Shown: in pieces, positions 9,312 through 18,059 of the stretch
How the letters are laid out: every line of letters starts with the position of its first letter
How positions within the stretch are numbered: position 1 is the first letter of the stretch
Assembly (NCBI RefSeq): GCF_019966545.1
Contig: NZ_JAIMIC010000009.1
Location: 1 to 64,000, forward strand
Direction: 5' to 3'
DNA from: Heliomarina baculiformis
GTDB lineage: Bacteria > Pseudomonadota > Alphaproteobacteria > Rhodobacterales > Rhodobacteraceae
DNA: 64,000 nt
Position numbers and translations under genes: made by a program
Notes under the pieces: generated by a model
The model's input: only the letters and a program-made list of their open reading frames with translations
The model's database searches: none
Told to the model about the DNA's origin: nothing

Positions 9312-10249
9312 GATACGTCCTTCCAGTTGAGGATCATTTTAAGGCACGATGGGTCTTCGAAGGCTTGTCGGTAGGCCGCCCCCGCATCTGTCGCCGGGCT
9401 TTCATGGGTGATTAGGCCAGACATCGACAGCGCCCCGGATTCGATCAGCGCGCGTGTGACGGTCATGTCGTCGCGGGTCCACTCTGCAGCGATGCGAAAC
9501 CGGGCCTCCTTCATGAAGGCGGGCGGAAAGGCAAAGCTGAGGGGCGCGGCGTAGAACCCCGCGAGAACGATTTCGCCGCCTCGCTGTATGCGCCCCACGA
9601 GGTCGTTCAAAATCGCCCCGTTGCCGGAGGCGTCATAAACGGCATGGTAATCGCGCCGGGAGTCCGCCTCGGGCGCAATGACTTGATAGCCTTCGGCACC
9701 TGACCGACGGGTCGGGTCGATTTCCCAGACAGTGGGGGCGGGTGCACCGGCGGCAATAGTCAGCCGTGCCAGCAGGCGTCCCAGAACCCCGTGGCCGACG
9801 ATTAGGTCAGGCACTGAATTTTTTAACCCGGCTATCGCATGACGCGCGGTCGCAGCCAGCGCAAGAAGCGCGCTTTGGGGCCCAAGTGCTGCGTCGACGC
9901 GCGTGATCCGTTCGGCAGGGGTAACAATACGCCGGGCCGATCCGCCGAACAGTCCAAAGGCGCCTTCGTAGCAATTGGCGCCCGGAACGAATACGTGATC
10001 GCCGGGCCGGAAACCGGTTTCGGGGCGTGCCTCGGCCACCTCGCCTGCGGCCTCGTACCCGGGCACAAGCGGAAATCCCATGCCGGGAAAGGGAGGCATG
10101 TCACCGGTCCAGAAGAGTTTCTCGGTCCCCGTCGAAATACCGCTGTGAGAGATTTCAACGACCACGTCGCCGTCGCTCGGCTCACGCAGGCCAATCGTTT
10201 CGACGCCGAGATGTCGCGGGCTTTGAAGGACGATGGCGGCGGTCTGCAA
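9308..10249 (-). CDS. bchC: Bacteriochlorophyllide 3-hydroxyethyl dehydrogenase BchC
   Basis: BchC is a medium-chain dehydrogenase/reductase that oxidises the C3 hydroxyethyl group to the acetyl group of bacteriochlorophyllide a. The 313-residue protein opens [15 protein letters not shown] and has the [13 protein letters not shown] motif typical of BchC. The nucleotide-binding part is around residues 150-200 ([12 protein letters not shown]). It is the first gene of the bchCXYZ run and has its own promoter region with two PpsR-type operators. It overlaps bchX by ATGA. Confidence 0.95.
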   Translation of the reverse strand: MQTAAIVLQSPRHLGVETIGLREPSDGDVVVEISHSGISTGTEKLFWTGDMPPFPGMGFPLVPGYEAAGEVAEARPETGFRPGDHVFVPGANCYEGAFGLFGGSARRIVTPAERITRVDAALGPQSALLALAATARHAIAGLKNSVPDLIVGHGVLGRLLARLTIAAGAPAPTVWEIDPTRRSGAEGYQVIAPEADSRRDYHAVYDASGNGAILNDLVGRIQRGGEIVLAGFYAAPLSFAFPPAFMKEARFRIAAEWTRDDMTVTRALIESGALSMSGLITHESPATDAGAAYRQAFEDPSCLKMILNWKDVS

Positions 10250-10311
10250 CGGATGGTTCCCTTCGGGTGGGCGGTCCCGTCAAAAGGGACTCGGTATATT
10301 GACAGTGATTA

Positions 10312-10355
10312 TGTCAGCCTACCATTACATATATAACTGTCAACTAAAACTGACA
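10312..10355 (-). promoter_or_regulatory. Twin PpsR/CrtJ operators and promoter of bchC
   Basis: Two TGT-N12-ACA palindromes are seen: 10312-10329 (TGTCAGCCTACCATTACA) and 10338-10355 (TGTCAACTAAAACTGACA). They are separated by exactly 8 bp, the spacing known for cooperative binding of CrtJ/PpsR at bchC in Rhodobacter. On the minus strand a TTGACA (10338-10343) and a TAGGCT with a 16-base spacer could form the -35 and -10 elements, so both operators cover the promoter. Aerobic and light repression of bchCXYZ, and by read-through puf, is inferred. Confidence 0.85.
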
Positions 10356-10378
10356 TAATGTTGTAATAGCGGCTGAAC

Positions 10379-11500
10379 CTATTTGAACCCGGTCACGACC
10401 GAAGTGACGTAGCTTCGGTGCGTCGCCGGATTGCGCAGGCCGCGGAAACCGACTGCCCGGCAAAGCGTCATGATCTCATCGGCCGACCGGGTCCGGCCGG
10501 TGCCCATTGCTTTGGTATAGAACGCAAAATAGACGTCTGTCGCCTGGTCCGGTCGGGTACCGCCAGACATCGGTTCGGCGATGATGAGACGCCCGTTTGG
10601 GGGCAAAGCCTCGTGTACCTTTCGCAACAGCGCGCGGACCGTATCGTCTTGATGATCGAACAGAACCCGGATCAGGGAAATGGCGTCCGCTCCGGTCGGG
10701 AGCGGATCATTGCGGAAATCCCCTGAGTGAAATTGCACCCTGCCCGGATGGGCATCAAGACGAGTCCGGGCAGTATCGATGACGGTGGGCAAATCGAATA
10801 GATCGGTGGTCAGGCCCGGATACTGGCGCAGGGCGAGGGATAGAAACACACCGCTGCCGCCGGCCACATCCAGCAAGTGCTTGATGCCCTTGAGGGAGAT
10901 TGTTGACAGGATCTCCTGTGCCACTAGGGACTGGCTGTCGGCCATGAGACGCGAAAATTCTTGCGATGCCTCCGGGTTGATCGCGGCACCCTCGCCAAAG
11001 ACATAGGGCCAGAAAGCGGCAACCTCTGGTATGGTCTCGCCGCGCAGAAAGGCAACCGGGTCCTCCAGATCGCGGTAGAGCAGGCGGTTATGCCGGATCA
11101 TCTCTTCAAGCCCCGGGACACCCAGCAGGGCGGCCCCCTTTCGAGCAAGGGCGTAGCGACCGTCTTTTTGACGTTTCACCAGCCTCAGCGCCGCGGTGGC
11201 CTGTAAAAGAACAACCATCGAGGGTTCTTTCAGATCGCACAGTCTGGCGAGGTCGGACGGTATGGCGGGCGCGTCATACAGGCGATGAAGGAGGCGCAGC
11301 TCGACCACTGCCAGCAGCGTCTGACTGTGGGTAAAGCCTTGTACCAGATTGAAAAGATCGGCACCTTCGCGACGCGAAATCGACCGGGTGAAGGGGTTTT
11401 GCGCGGCCCATGCCTGAAATGCGGGGTTCGCGATCAGCCTGTGGAGCCAGTTCGTGCCTCTACGCGGTTTTGAGCGGCCAGACCTGTCGGGCACGTCCAT
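10379..11500 (-). CDS. crtF: Demethylspheroidene / hydroxyneurosporene O-methyltransferase CrtF
   Basis: CrtF transfers a methyl group from S-adenosylmethionine to the C1 hydroxyl of carotenoid intermediates in the spheroidene pathway. The 373-residue protein has an N-terminal winged-helix dimerisation region (about 45-160), then a Rossmann methyltransferase fold with the SAM motif LLDVAGGSGVF (about 209-219) and the IAEPMSGG segment. It is four bases after crtE in the same operon. The gap to bchC contains the bchC promoter, so bchC can be read from both crtEF and its own promoter. Confidence 0.93.
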   Translation of the reverse strand: MDVPDRSGRSKPRRGTNWLHRLIANPAFQAWAAQNPFTRSISRREGADLFNLVQGFTHSQTLLAVVELRLLHRLYDAPAIPSDLARLCDLKEPSMVVLLQATAALRLVKRQKDGRYALARKGAALLGVPGLEEMIRHNRLLYRDLEDPVAFLRGETIPEVAAFWPYVFGEGAAINPEASQEFSRLMADSQSLVAQEILSTISLKGIKHLLDVAGGSGVFLSLALRQYPGLTTDLFDLPTVIDTARTRLDAHPGRVQFHSGDFRNDPLPTGADAISLIRVLFDHQDDTVRALLRKVHEALPPNGRLIIAEPMSGGTRPDQATDVYFAFYTKAMGTGRTRSADEIMTLCRAVGFRGLRNPATHRSYVTSVVTGFK

Positions 11501-11504
11501 CGCA

Positions 11505-12374
11505 TCAGGCTCGGTGGCGCGCCGGCATCGCGGGTGTCACCTTTTCCGAATAGGCGCGCACCATATGCGCGAGCATGGCTTCGCCCGGGCAGGACGGGAT
11601 AGACGCGATTGCCCCGGCAAGGATATCCCGGAGCCGGTCATACGCGCCCTGCACCCCGAGTGTGGCTACGGCATTCGGCCGTCCATGAAGGTCGTCCTGA
11701 CCCTGCGGCTTGCCCAGCGTTGTTTCATCGCAAAGCGCGTCGCGCAGATCGTCGGCAACCTGAAATGCCTCTCCGATCCGGTCGCCCAGCTCGTACCAGG
11801 GTTCGGCTTCCTGCCCTGCGGCGATAGCCCCCATCTGGGTTGCGGCGATGAACAGGGCGCCGGTTTTGGACCGGTGGTAGGCGGCGAGATCGATGACCTC
11901 TTCGCTTTCCCAGCCCTGTCCTGCGCAGATACCGTGGGGCATGCCGCTGCACCGGGTCAGCGTCAGTAAAAGCTCGGCGCCGCGACTTGGGTGATCGACT
12001 GTGGCCCGGGCAAGAATCTGAAAGGCGAGGATGATGAGACTGTCACCGGTCAGAACCGCAAGAGGTTCGGAAAAGGCGCAGTGAACCGACGGCTTGCCGC
12101 GCCGGAAAGCGGCATCGTCGAAACAGGGAAGGTCGTCGTGAACGAGACTTGCACAGTGGATCAGCTCAAGTGCCGCAGCAGCATGATCCGTAAGCTCCGG
12201 TTGATCATCGCCGCAGGCCTTCGCGACCGAGACCAGAATGGTCGGGCGTATCCGTGCCCCGCCCGGATGGGTGGCATAGTGAAGGCAGGTTGAAAGTTTT
12301 CCGGGTGCTGCGGGACCTCTGCTTAGGCTGATGGCCCGGGACACGGCGGCGTTGATGCGGTCATCCAAGGGCAT
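11505..12374 (-). CDS. crtE: Geranylgeranyl diphosphate synthase CrtE
   Basis: CrtE makes geranylgeranyl diphosphate, the precursor of phytoene and of the phytyl tail of bacteriochlorophyll. The 289-residue protein has the first aspartate-rich motif DDLPCFDD (from residue 80) and the second, DDLRD. The GKxxR-type diphosphate-binding region is ARIRPTI near residue 40. It leads the crtEF operon and is transcribed divergently from crtD across an 84-bp region with a PpsR operator. Confidence 0.95.
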   Translation of the reverse strand: MPLDDRINAAVSRAISLSRGPAAPGKLSTCLHYATHPGGARIRPTILVSVAKACGDDQPELTDHAAAALELIHCASLVHDDLPCFDDAAFRRGKPSVHCAFSEPLAVLTGDSLIILAFQILARATVDHPSRGAELLLTLTRCSGMPHGICAGQGWESEEVIDLAAYHRSKTGALFIAATQMGAIAAGQEAEPWYELGDRIGEAFQVADDLRDALCDETTLGKPQGQDDLHGRPNAVATLGVQGAYDRLRDILAGAIASIPSCPGEAMLAHMVRAYSEKVTPAMPARHRA

Positions 12375-12411
12375 GTAGCCTCGCTTCCGTAATCAAATAT
12401 TGACACTAAGG

Positions 12412-12429
12412 TGTAAATAATACTGGACA
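12412..12429. promoter_or_regulatory. PpsR/CrtJ operator in the crtE-crtD divergent region
   Basis: The 18-bp sequence TGTAAATAATACTGGACA fits TGT-N12-ACA. It lies in the 84-bp gap between the crtE and crtD starts and could repress both directions. A second, imperfect site may begin at 12432 (TGT-N12-AAC). TTGACA at 12400-12405 could be a -35 element towards crtD. Confidence 0.7.
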
Positions 12430-12458
12430 CATGTACGTAACGAGTCAACTCTTCTTTA

Positions 12459-13967
12459 ATGGAGCTGTCGCATTCTCAGTTTGCAGGAAGTCGGGCTGTC
12501 GTCATTGGCGCGGGTATCGGCGGATTGGCTGCCGCGCTGCGTTTGGTCTCGGCCGGGGCCGATGTTACGCTGTGCGAGCGGCAAAGCGCGCCCGGTGGTA
12601 AGATGCGGGTGGTCGATACGCCGGTCGGACCCGTGGATGCCGGACCGACCGTCCTCACGCTGCGCGGGGTGTTCGACGATCTGTTCCAAGCTGCAAATAC
12701 GCGGCTGAACACTCATGTCACTTTGATCCGGGAGGAAATGATCGCGCGGCATTTCTGGCCCGATGGTTCAAGCCTTGATCTGTTTTCAGATCAGGCGCGC
12801 AGCTACGAGGCCGTACGTTCCTTTGCAGGCCAGCAAGACGCCGAGGCGTTCAGACAGTTCTGCGCTGATGCGCGCCGTCTGTTTGCTGCTTTCGACGGAC
12901 CCGTCATGCGATCTCAGCGCCCATCGTTGCCGGGCATATTAAAGCGCACTGTTTCGGATATCGGTCTGGTGCCGATCATCTCGCCTTTCTCGACGTTGCA
13001 TCAAAGCTTGGCGCGGCGATTTTCCGACCCGCGCCTCGTCCAGCTCTTCGGACGCTATGCGACCTATGTCGGCGGTGATCCTTATCGCTCGCCTGCAATC
13101 ATGTCCTTGATCTGGCAGGCCGAAGCGTCGGGTGTCTGGGCGGTTGCAGGGGGTATGTACAGGCTGGCCCTTGCAATCACAAAGCTTTGCCAGACCAAGG
13201 GCGTCAGGTTCCGCTTCAACACGCAGGTGGACCGGATTGAGGCCGGGCCCTTGGGTGTTCGAGCCGTTGTTCTCGAATCCGGGGCGCGCATTGCGACCGA
13301 TACGGTGGTTTTCAACGGCGACCCCCGGGCCCTCGCTTTGGGTCATCTTGGTGAGAACGTGGGTAGGATAGCCAGGACCATAGTTGACGCGCCGCGCAGC
13401 CTGTCGGCCCGCGTCTGGAGCTTTGCCGCGCAGTGTTCTGGGCCGGAGCTGGCGCTGCATAACGTGTTTTTCACAGAGCAGCCAAAGGCGGAATTCGACG
13501 CGCTTCGGGATGGTCAAACGCCGGAATCGCCGACGCTTTACGTCTGTGCGCAGGATCGGGCGGGTTCGGACACAAAGCTCGACGGCCAGCCGGAACGGTT
13601 CGAGATCATCGCCAACGCCCCGCCGCTGACAGTTTCCGAACCGCCAGAACCGGAGTTTGATAAATGTCGCAGGATCACTTTCAAAACGCTGGAACGGTTC
13701 GGGATGCGCTTTGCTCCGGAACCGGGAGAAGGGGCGCTGACGACGCCAGCGGGGTTCGAGAGACTGTTTCCGGGCAGTGCGGGGTCTCTCTACGGTCAAA
13801 GCCCGCATGGCATGATGTCGACGTTTCGCCGTCCGCAGGCGCGGACTTCGGTGCGGGGTCTGTATCTGGTGGGGGGCGGCGTTCATCCGGGAGCGGGGGT
13901 ACCGATGGCGGCGCTCTCCGCCCGGCACGCGGTCGAGGCGATCATGCAGGACCACGCTTTGACCTGA
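12459..13967 (+). CDS. crtD: Hydroxyneurosporene (methoxyneurosporene) desaturase CrtD
   Basis: CrtD is an FAD-dependent C3,4-desaturase of the spheroidene branch. The 502-residue protein has an N-terminal dinucleotide-binding fold (VVIGAGIGGLAAAL, about residues 14-27), the CRTI-family follow-on ERQSAPGGKM, and the C-terminal flavin motif GLYLVGGGVHPGAGVP. It is paralogous to CrtI in this window. It heads a crtD-crtC pair; the stop lies about where crtC should begin. Confidence 0.93.
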   Translation: MELSHSQFAGSRAVVIGAGIGGLAAALRLVSAGADVTLCERQSAPGGKMRVVDTPVGPVDAGPTVLTLRGVFDDLFQAANTRLNTHVTLIREEMIARHFWPDGSSLDLFSDQARSYEAVRSFAGQQDAEAFRQFCADARRLFAAFDGPVMRSQRPSLPGILKRTVSDIGLVPIISPFSTLHQSLARRFSDPRLVQLFGRYATYVGGDPYRSPAIMSLIWQAEASGVWAVAGGMYRLALAITKLCQTKGVRFRFNTQVDRIEAGPLGVRAVVLESGARIATDTVVFNGDPRALALGHLGENVGRIARTIVDAPRSLSARVWSFAAQCSGPELALHNVFFTEQPKAEFDALRDGQTPESPTLYVCAQDRAGSDTKLDGQPERFEIIANAPPLTVSEPPEPEFDKCRRITFKTLERFGMRFAPEPGEGALTTPAGFERLFPGSAGSLYGQSPHGMMSTFRRPQARTSVRGLYLVGGGVHPGAGVPMAALSARHAVEAIMQDHALT

Positions 13968-14878
13968 TCGTCCCGGGCAACGGATATGCATGGTGGTATG
14001 TGGATGGCATCAGCCATGATAAAAGCCGCGCTATTTCGGTAATCGGGTTTATCGGCTCGGTTTTTTCGCCGTGGTATGCCTGGTCGGGGCGCCGCGATCC
14101 CGCCAATCACTGCTGTATCAACGTTGCGACCTATGGCCCCGGCGGACGTTTTGCGATGACTGACCGGGGACGGCACGCCTTGCGTCAATCCTCGGACACA
14201 CTTCGCATCGGTCCGTCTTCGATGCGATGGCACAACGGTGTGTTAAGCATCGAGCTGGATGAAAAAGGCGCATTGCCAAGGCTTGGCCGGATCAAGGGGC
14301 GCGTCACAGTAACGCCCTTGACCGTGACCGGAGTCGAGATGCCACTGACGCCGGATGGTGCCCATATCTGGCGGCCTTTCGGGCCATCAGCAAAAATCGA
14401 TGTCTGTCTGGATGCCGAGGGCTGGCAGTGGCAGGGAGACGGCTATTTCGATGCGAATTTCGGCACGCGGGCGTTGGAACAGGATTTCGACAGCTGGAGT
14501 TGGGCGCGGTTTCCGACCAGGGGTGGTGCCGCCTGTTTTTACCAGGCTGAGCGGGTCGATGGCACTTCACTGCGGGCAGGGGTCCATTTCGATGGTCAGG
14601 GCATCGCGCAAGTCATAGAAGTGCCCAAAGCGAGGCTTGGCCGTTCGCTTTGGGGGCTGGAGCGGTCGACCTGGTGCGACACGGGCAGCGATCCAGAGGC
14701 TGTCATGGGCCTGCTGGATGCGCCATTTTACGACCGGTCCATGGTGCGCACGCGCATCGACGGCAATCTGGTAACCGGTGTGCATGAAACGCTTGATTTG
14801 CGGCGTTTCCGCTCTCGGGTGATCAAGGCAATGCTTGCCGTGCGGGTGCCGAGGCGGGCGGGGTGGAAGGTTAGCTAG
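13964..14878 (+). CDS. crtC: Carotenoid 1,2-hydratase CrtC (start codon uncertain)
   Basis: CrtC adds water to the 1,2 double bond of neurosporene or lycopene ends. The conserved core is clear: FIGSVFSPWYAWSGRRDP, NHCCINVATYGP and PSSMRW. The frame is open far upstream inside crtD, but no ATG, GTG or TTG lies near the point where homology begins (PGNGYAWWYVDG). The nearest candidates are a CTG at 13964 overlapping the crtD stop, used here as a placeholder, or a GTG at 14000 that would remove conserved residues. A non-standard start, re-initiation after crtD, or a sequence error are all possible. Its end overlaps the end of tspO by 8 bases on the other strand. Confidence 0.85.
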   Translation: MIVPGNGYAWWYVDGISHDKSRAISVIGFIGSVFSPWYAWSGRRDPANHCCINVATYGPGGRFAMTDRGRHALRQSSDTLRIGPSSMRWHNGVLSIELDEKGALPRLGRIKGRVTVTPLTVTGVEMPLTPDGAHIWRPFGPSAKIDVCLDAEGWQWQGDGYFDANFGTRALEQDFDSWSWARFPTRGGAACFYQAERVDGTSLRAGVHFDGQGIAQVIEVPKARLGRSLWGLERSTWCDTGSDPEAVMGLLDAPFYDRSMVRTRIDGNLVTGVHETLDLRRFRSRVIKAMLAVRVPRRAGWKVS

Positions 14879-15350
14879 GCGTCTGGGGGCTGCGCGCTTC
14901 TTCCGGGTTGCGCTGCCAGACTGCAAGATTCAGGGCACCGGCGGTCGTGACCCATATGAGGTAGGGCACGAACAAGAACCCGGCGATGGTGTCGATCTGG
15001 AATAGGGCGATCATCGTGGCAGCCACTGCAATCCACAAACAGGAAAGCACCAGCATGCCTTCACGGATGCGGTGCAAACCAAAAAACACCGGCGTCCAGA
15101 GGCAGTTCAGGGCAATCTGCAAGGCCCAGAATGCCATGGCAAGACTATTGTCCGGCAACAAGGCTGCGCGCGCGCCCGCGACCGCCATGAAAATGTAGAG
15201 CGTTGTCCAGACGACCGGGAACGCCCAGTCGGGCGGCGTCCAGGATGGTTTGTCGAGGCTCTTGTACCATGCGCCAGGTTTGAACGCAGCACCGGTTGCG
15301 CCCGCGCCCATGCAGGCTGCCAGAAAGACAATGAACAAAATCCAGAACAT
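14871..15350 (-). CDS. tspO: Tryptophan-rich sensory protein TspO (CrtK)
   Basis: TspO is an outer-membrane tetrapyrrole-binding protein of the translocator-protein family. In Rhodobacter it modulates photosynthesis gene expression in response to oxygen. The 159-residue protein has five membrane helices and the family signature WYKSLDKPSWTPPDW (about residues 28-42), plus LNCLWTPVFFG. It is the last gene of crtI-crtB-tspO, 5 bases after crtB. Confidence 0.95.
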   Translation of the reverse strand: MFWILFIVFLAACMGAGATGAAFKPGAWYKSLDKPSWTPPDWAFPVVWTTLYIFMAVAGARAALLPDNSLAMAFWALQIALNCLWTPVFFGLHRIREGMLVLSCLWIAVAATMIALFQIDTIAGFLFVPYLIWVTTAGALNLAVWQRNPEEARSPQTPS

Positions 15351-15355
15351 GAGGG

Positions 15356-16396
15356 TTATTTAAACCGGGCGGCGGATTCGACAAATGCGTTTTTGCGAGA
15401 GTTGTCGGCATGTGCTAGCTGGGTAAAGGCGGTGCAGAGCGTATCGCTCCACGAATCTGTCTTAACCGACGCTTCCGCTGCTGCATCGACCAGAAAGGCA
15501 GTCTCTGGCAGTGGCTTGGCGTAAAGGATGGAGGATTGTGGCGTGGCAACGCTTGCAAGGCTCCGTGCCGCGGAAAGACCGAGCCAGCCGATCTTTTGCG
15601 CGATGCCGGTGCGTGCACGACGGGTGATCGTGTCATATCCATTGGCGCGGATGCGGCCACCAATACCGGCGTAGATGTATCGCGCCGAAAAGATGCCGGC
15701 CCGGCAATCGAAGGGCAGGGTGCTGATGCCCGCTTCGGATCGGGCATAAAGTGTATCCGCGTGATCCAGCAGGCGGCGAACGAGAGGCGTTGTCCGGTCG
15801 TTTGGATGCGGGTCGAACAGAAAGGTTTCGGGATCAATGTCGAGCTCGTGTAACCAGTCGAGCGGCAGATAAAGGCGGTTTTCACGCGCATCCTCGCCGA
15901 CGTCCCGCGCGATATTCGTCAACTGCATCGCGACTCCAAGATCGCAGGCGCGGGCCAGAGCATCGCGGTCCCGAACCTGCATCAAAACGCACATCATGGC
16001 CCCGACCGATGCCGCGACCCGGGCGGCATAGCCGCTTAGTTCGGATAGGGTCGTGTACCGTCGTCCCATCGCATCCCAGGACAGACCTTCGAGCAAGGCC
16101 TCGGGCAAGGCGCGCGGCATTGCGTAATCTTCGACAATGGCGGCAAAGGCCCGGTCAGCCGCGAGATTGCGGGGCCGACCCTCATAGACAAACTCGAGCC
16201 GTTCGCGCAGGGACTGGACAGCCGCCGATTTTTCCAGTTGCAGATCGACCTGATCGTCGGCCAAACGACAAAAGGCGTAAAGCGCCAAAACCGGGTCGCG
16301 CACTCTCGCGGGCAAAAGGCTCGAAGCGGCATGGAAAGACCGGGATCCGTGGCGGATTGCCTCGCGGCAGTGGTCGATATCGCTGGGGTTTATCAT
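15356..16396 (-). CDS. crtB: 15-cis-phytoene synthase CrtB
   Basis: CrtB joins two geranylgeranyl diphosphates to phytoene, the first committed carotenoid step. The 346-residue protein has both aspartate-rich motifs of the squalene/phytoene synthase family: DDQVD near residue 47 and NIARDVGED near residue 161, followed by NRLYLP. It overlaps the crtI stop by ATGA. Confidence 0.96.
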   Translation of the reverse strand: MINPSDIDHCREAIRHGSRSFHAASSLLPARVRDPVLALYAFCRLADDQVDLQLEKSAAVQSLRERLEFVYEGRPRNLAADRAFAAIVEDYAMPRALPEALLEGLSWDAMGRRYTTLSELSGYAARVAASVGAMMCVLMQVRDRDALARACDLGVAMQLTNIARDVGEDARENRLYLPLDWLHELDIDPETFLFDPHPNDRTTPLVRRLLDHADTLYARSEAGISTLPFDCRAGIFSARYIYAGIGGRIRANGYDTITRRARTGIAQKIGWLGLSAARSLASVATPQSSILYAKPLPETAFLVDAAAEASVKTDSWSDTLCTAFTQLAHADNSRKNAFVESAARFK

Positions 16397-17943
16397 TTAA
16401 CACCTGCCATGGATGCATCGGGTACAAGCTTCGAGAGTACTTCGGCGCTTGAAATGACGCCGGGGAGTCCGGCGCCGGGATGGGTGCCGGCACCGACAAG
16501 GTAGAGGCCCATTGCCTCTTCGCTGACGTTGTGAGGGCGGAACCATGCGCTTTGCAGGATACGCGGTTCGATTGAAAAACCGGCGCCGTAGGGGCTCAGG
16601 TATCTGTCGCGAAAGGTTTCAGGGGTAAAGACTTTTGAGGCGCTCAGGTATTTGCCAAGACCGGGTAGCAATTGTTCCTCGAGCACGTTTTGGACGCGGT
16701 CGCGATATGCCTCGGCTATGCTTGACCAGTCGACAGGGTCTTGATGTCCCAGATGGGGCACCGGGCTGAGTGCGTAGAATGTATCGCCCCCGTCAGGGGC
16801 GACGCCGGGATCGGTGACGCTTGGCCGGTGTACATAGAGGCTCATATCATCGGCAAGTTTGCCGCGCACAAAGATGTCGCGTACCAGCGACTGAAAGCGT
16901 GGGCCGTTCAGGATCGTATGGTGACCGACGTCTGGCCAGAGGTCCCGCGTGCCACGCGTGCCAAAATACCAGACGAATAGACCCATGCTCCAGCGGGACT
17001 TGGCGATCCGGGTATTTGTCCAGCGCGACCTTTTGTGATGTCGCAGCAAGTGGCGATAGGTGTGACCCGGGTCTGCGTTGGAGACGACGATATCGGCATT
17101 TACCAGCCTGCCGTTCTTTAGACGGACACCGATGGTCTTGTGGTTCTGCGTGATGATTTCATCCACCTCCGCATCCATATGCACCCGCCCCCCTTGTTCC
17201 TCGATCACCCTGACCATCGCCTTGGCAATCGCCTCAACTCCGCCAATCGCATAATGGACGCCAAAAGTCTTTTCGAGATGGCTGACCAGCGTATAGATTG
17301 ATGTCACATTGAACGGGTCCCCGCCGATGAACAGCGGATGAAAGCTGAACGCCATCCGCAGTCTTGGGTCGCGGAAACATCTTGCGACGTGGGCATAAAC
17401 AGACCGGTCCGCGCGAAGGTGGACGAAGACGGGCAGGGCACGCAGCAGATCGCTGAGCTTGTGCATAGACTGACGACCGAGCAGTTCGAATCCATAGGTG
17501 TATCGAGCGGCGCTTTCGCGCAGGAAGCGGTCATAGCCCGCCACGTCATTCGGCGAGAGGCGGGCGATTTGTCGGCGCATCGCTTGGGTGTCCTGACTGA
17601 CCGGGAAACGGCTGCCGTCGGGCCATCTGATTTCGTAGAATGTGTCGAGCGGCCGCAACTCGACATCCGCGTTGAAATCGCGTCCGCAGGTTTTCCATAA
17701 CTCTTCGAACAGGTGCGGAGCAGTCACGATTGTCGGGCCAAGGTCAAACCGATGCCCGTTCTCGACCAATGCCGAACCACGCCCGCCCGGGCCATCAAGC
17801 CGGTCGAAAACGCTCACCCGGTAGCCTTTCGCTTTGAGCCGCATGGCCGAGGCAAGTCCGCCCAGACCTGCGCCTATGACCACCGCATGGGGCCGGTCAG
17901 CAAAATTTGCCAAGTCGTGGAGAGAGGGTTCGAACCGCGTCAT
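16393..17943 (-). CDS. crtI: Phytoene desaturase CrtI
   Basis: CrtI is an FAD enzyme that desaturates phytoene stepwise to neurosporene in spheroidene producers. The 516-residue protein has the N-terminal dinucleotide motif VVIGAGLGGLASAM (about 21-34), the FDRLDGPGGR segment, and the C-terminal GLYLVGAGTHPGAGLPGV signature. It reads away from crtA across a short region with a PpsR operator. The step number (three desaturations to neurosporene) is inferred from the presence of crtA, crtC, crtD and crtF. Confidence 0.96.
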   Translation of the reverse strand: MTRFEPSLHDLANFADRPHAVVIGAGLGGLASAMRLKAKGYRVSVFDRLDGPGGRGSALVENGHRFDLGPTIVTAPHLFEELWKTCGRDFNADVELRPLDTFYEIRWPDGSRFPVSQDTQAMRRQIARLSPNDVAGYDRFLRESAARYTYGFELLGRQSMHKLSDLLRALPVFVHLRADRSVYAHVARCFRDPRLRMAFSFHPLFIGGDPFNVTSIYTLVSHLEKTFGVHYAIGGVEAIAKAMVRVIEEQGGRVHMDAEVDEIITQNHKTIGVRLKNGRLVNADIVVSNADPGHTYRHLLRHHKRSRWTNTRIAKSRWSMGLFVWYFGTRGTRDLWPDVGHHTILNGPRFQSLVRDIFVRGKLADDMSLYVHRPSVTDPGVAPDGGDTFYALSPVPHLGHQDPVDWSSIAEAYRDRVQNVLEEQLLPGLGKYLSASKVFTPETFRDRYLSPYGAGFSIEPRILQSAWFRPHNVSEEAMGLYLVGAGTHPGAGLPGVISSAEVLSKLVPDASMAGVK

Positions 17944-18016
17944 GATAGAATCACACTATGAGCGTCTAATCTTATTTACAATCCTTACGAAATTTCTTTC
18001 CAAATCGCCAGCGTTG

Positions 18017-18034
18017 TGTCAGAAATAATTGACA
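18017..18034. promoter_or_regulatory. PpsR/CrtJ operator between crtI and crtA
   Basis: The 18-bp site TGTCAGAAATAATTGACA fits TGT-N12-ACA with strong dyad symmetry (TGTCA/TGACA ends). It sits in the divergent crtI-crtA gap, only 4 bp before the GGAGG of crtA. It may cover the transcription start of crtA and the upstream promoter part of crtI. Confidence 0.75.
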
Positions 18035-18059
18035 CTTGGGAGGAAGGACCATTCAAGTC

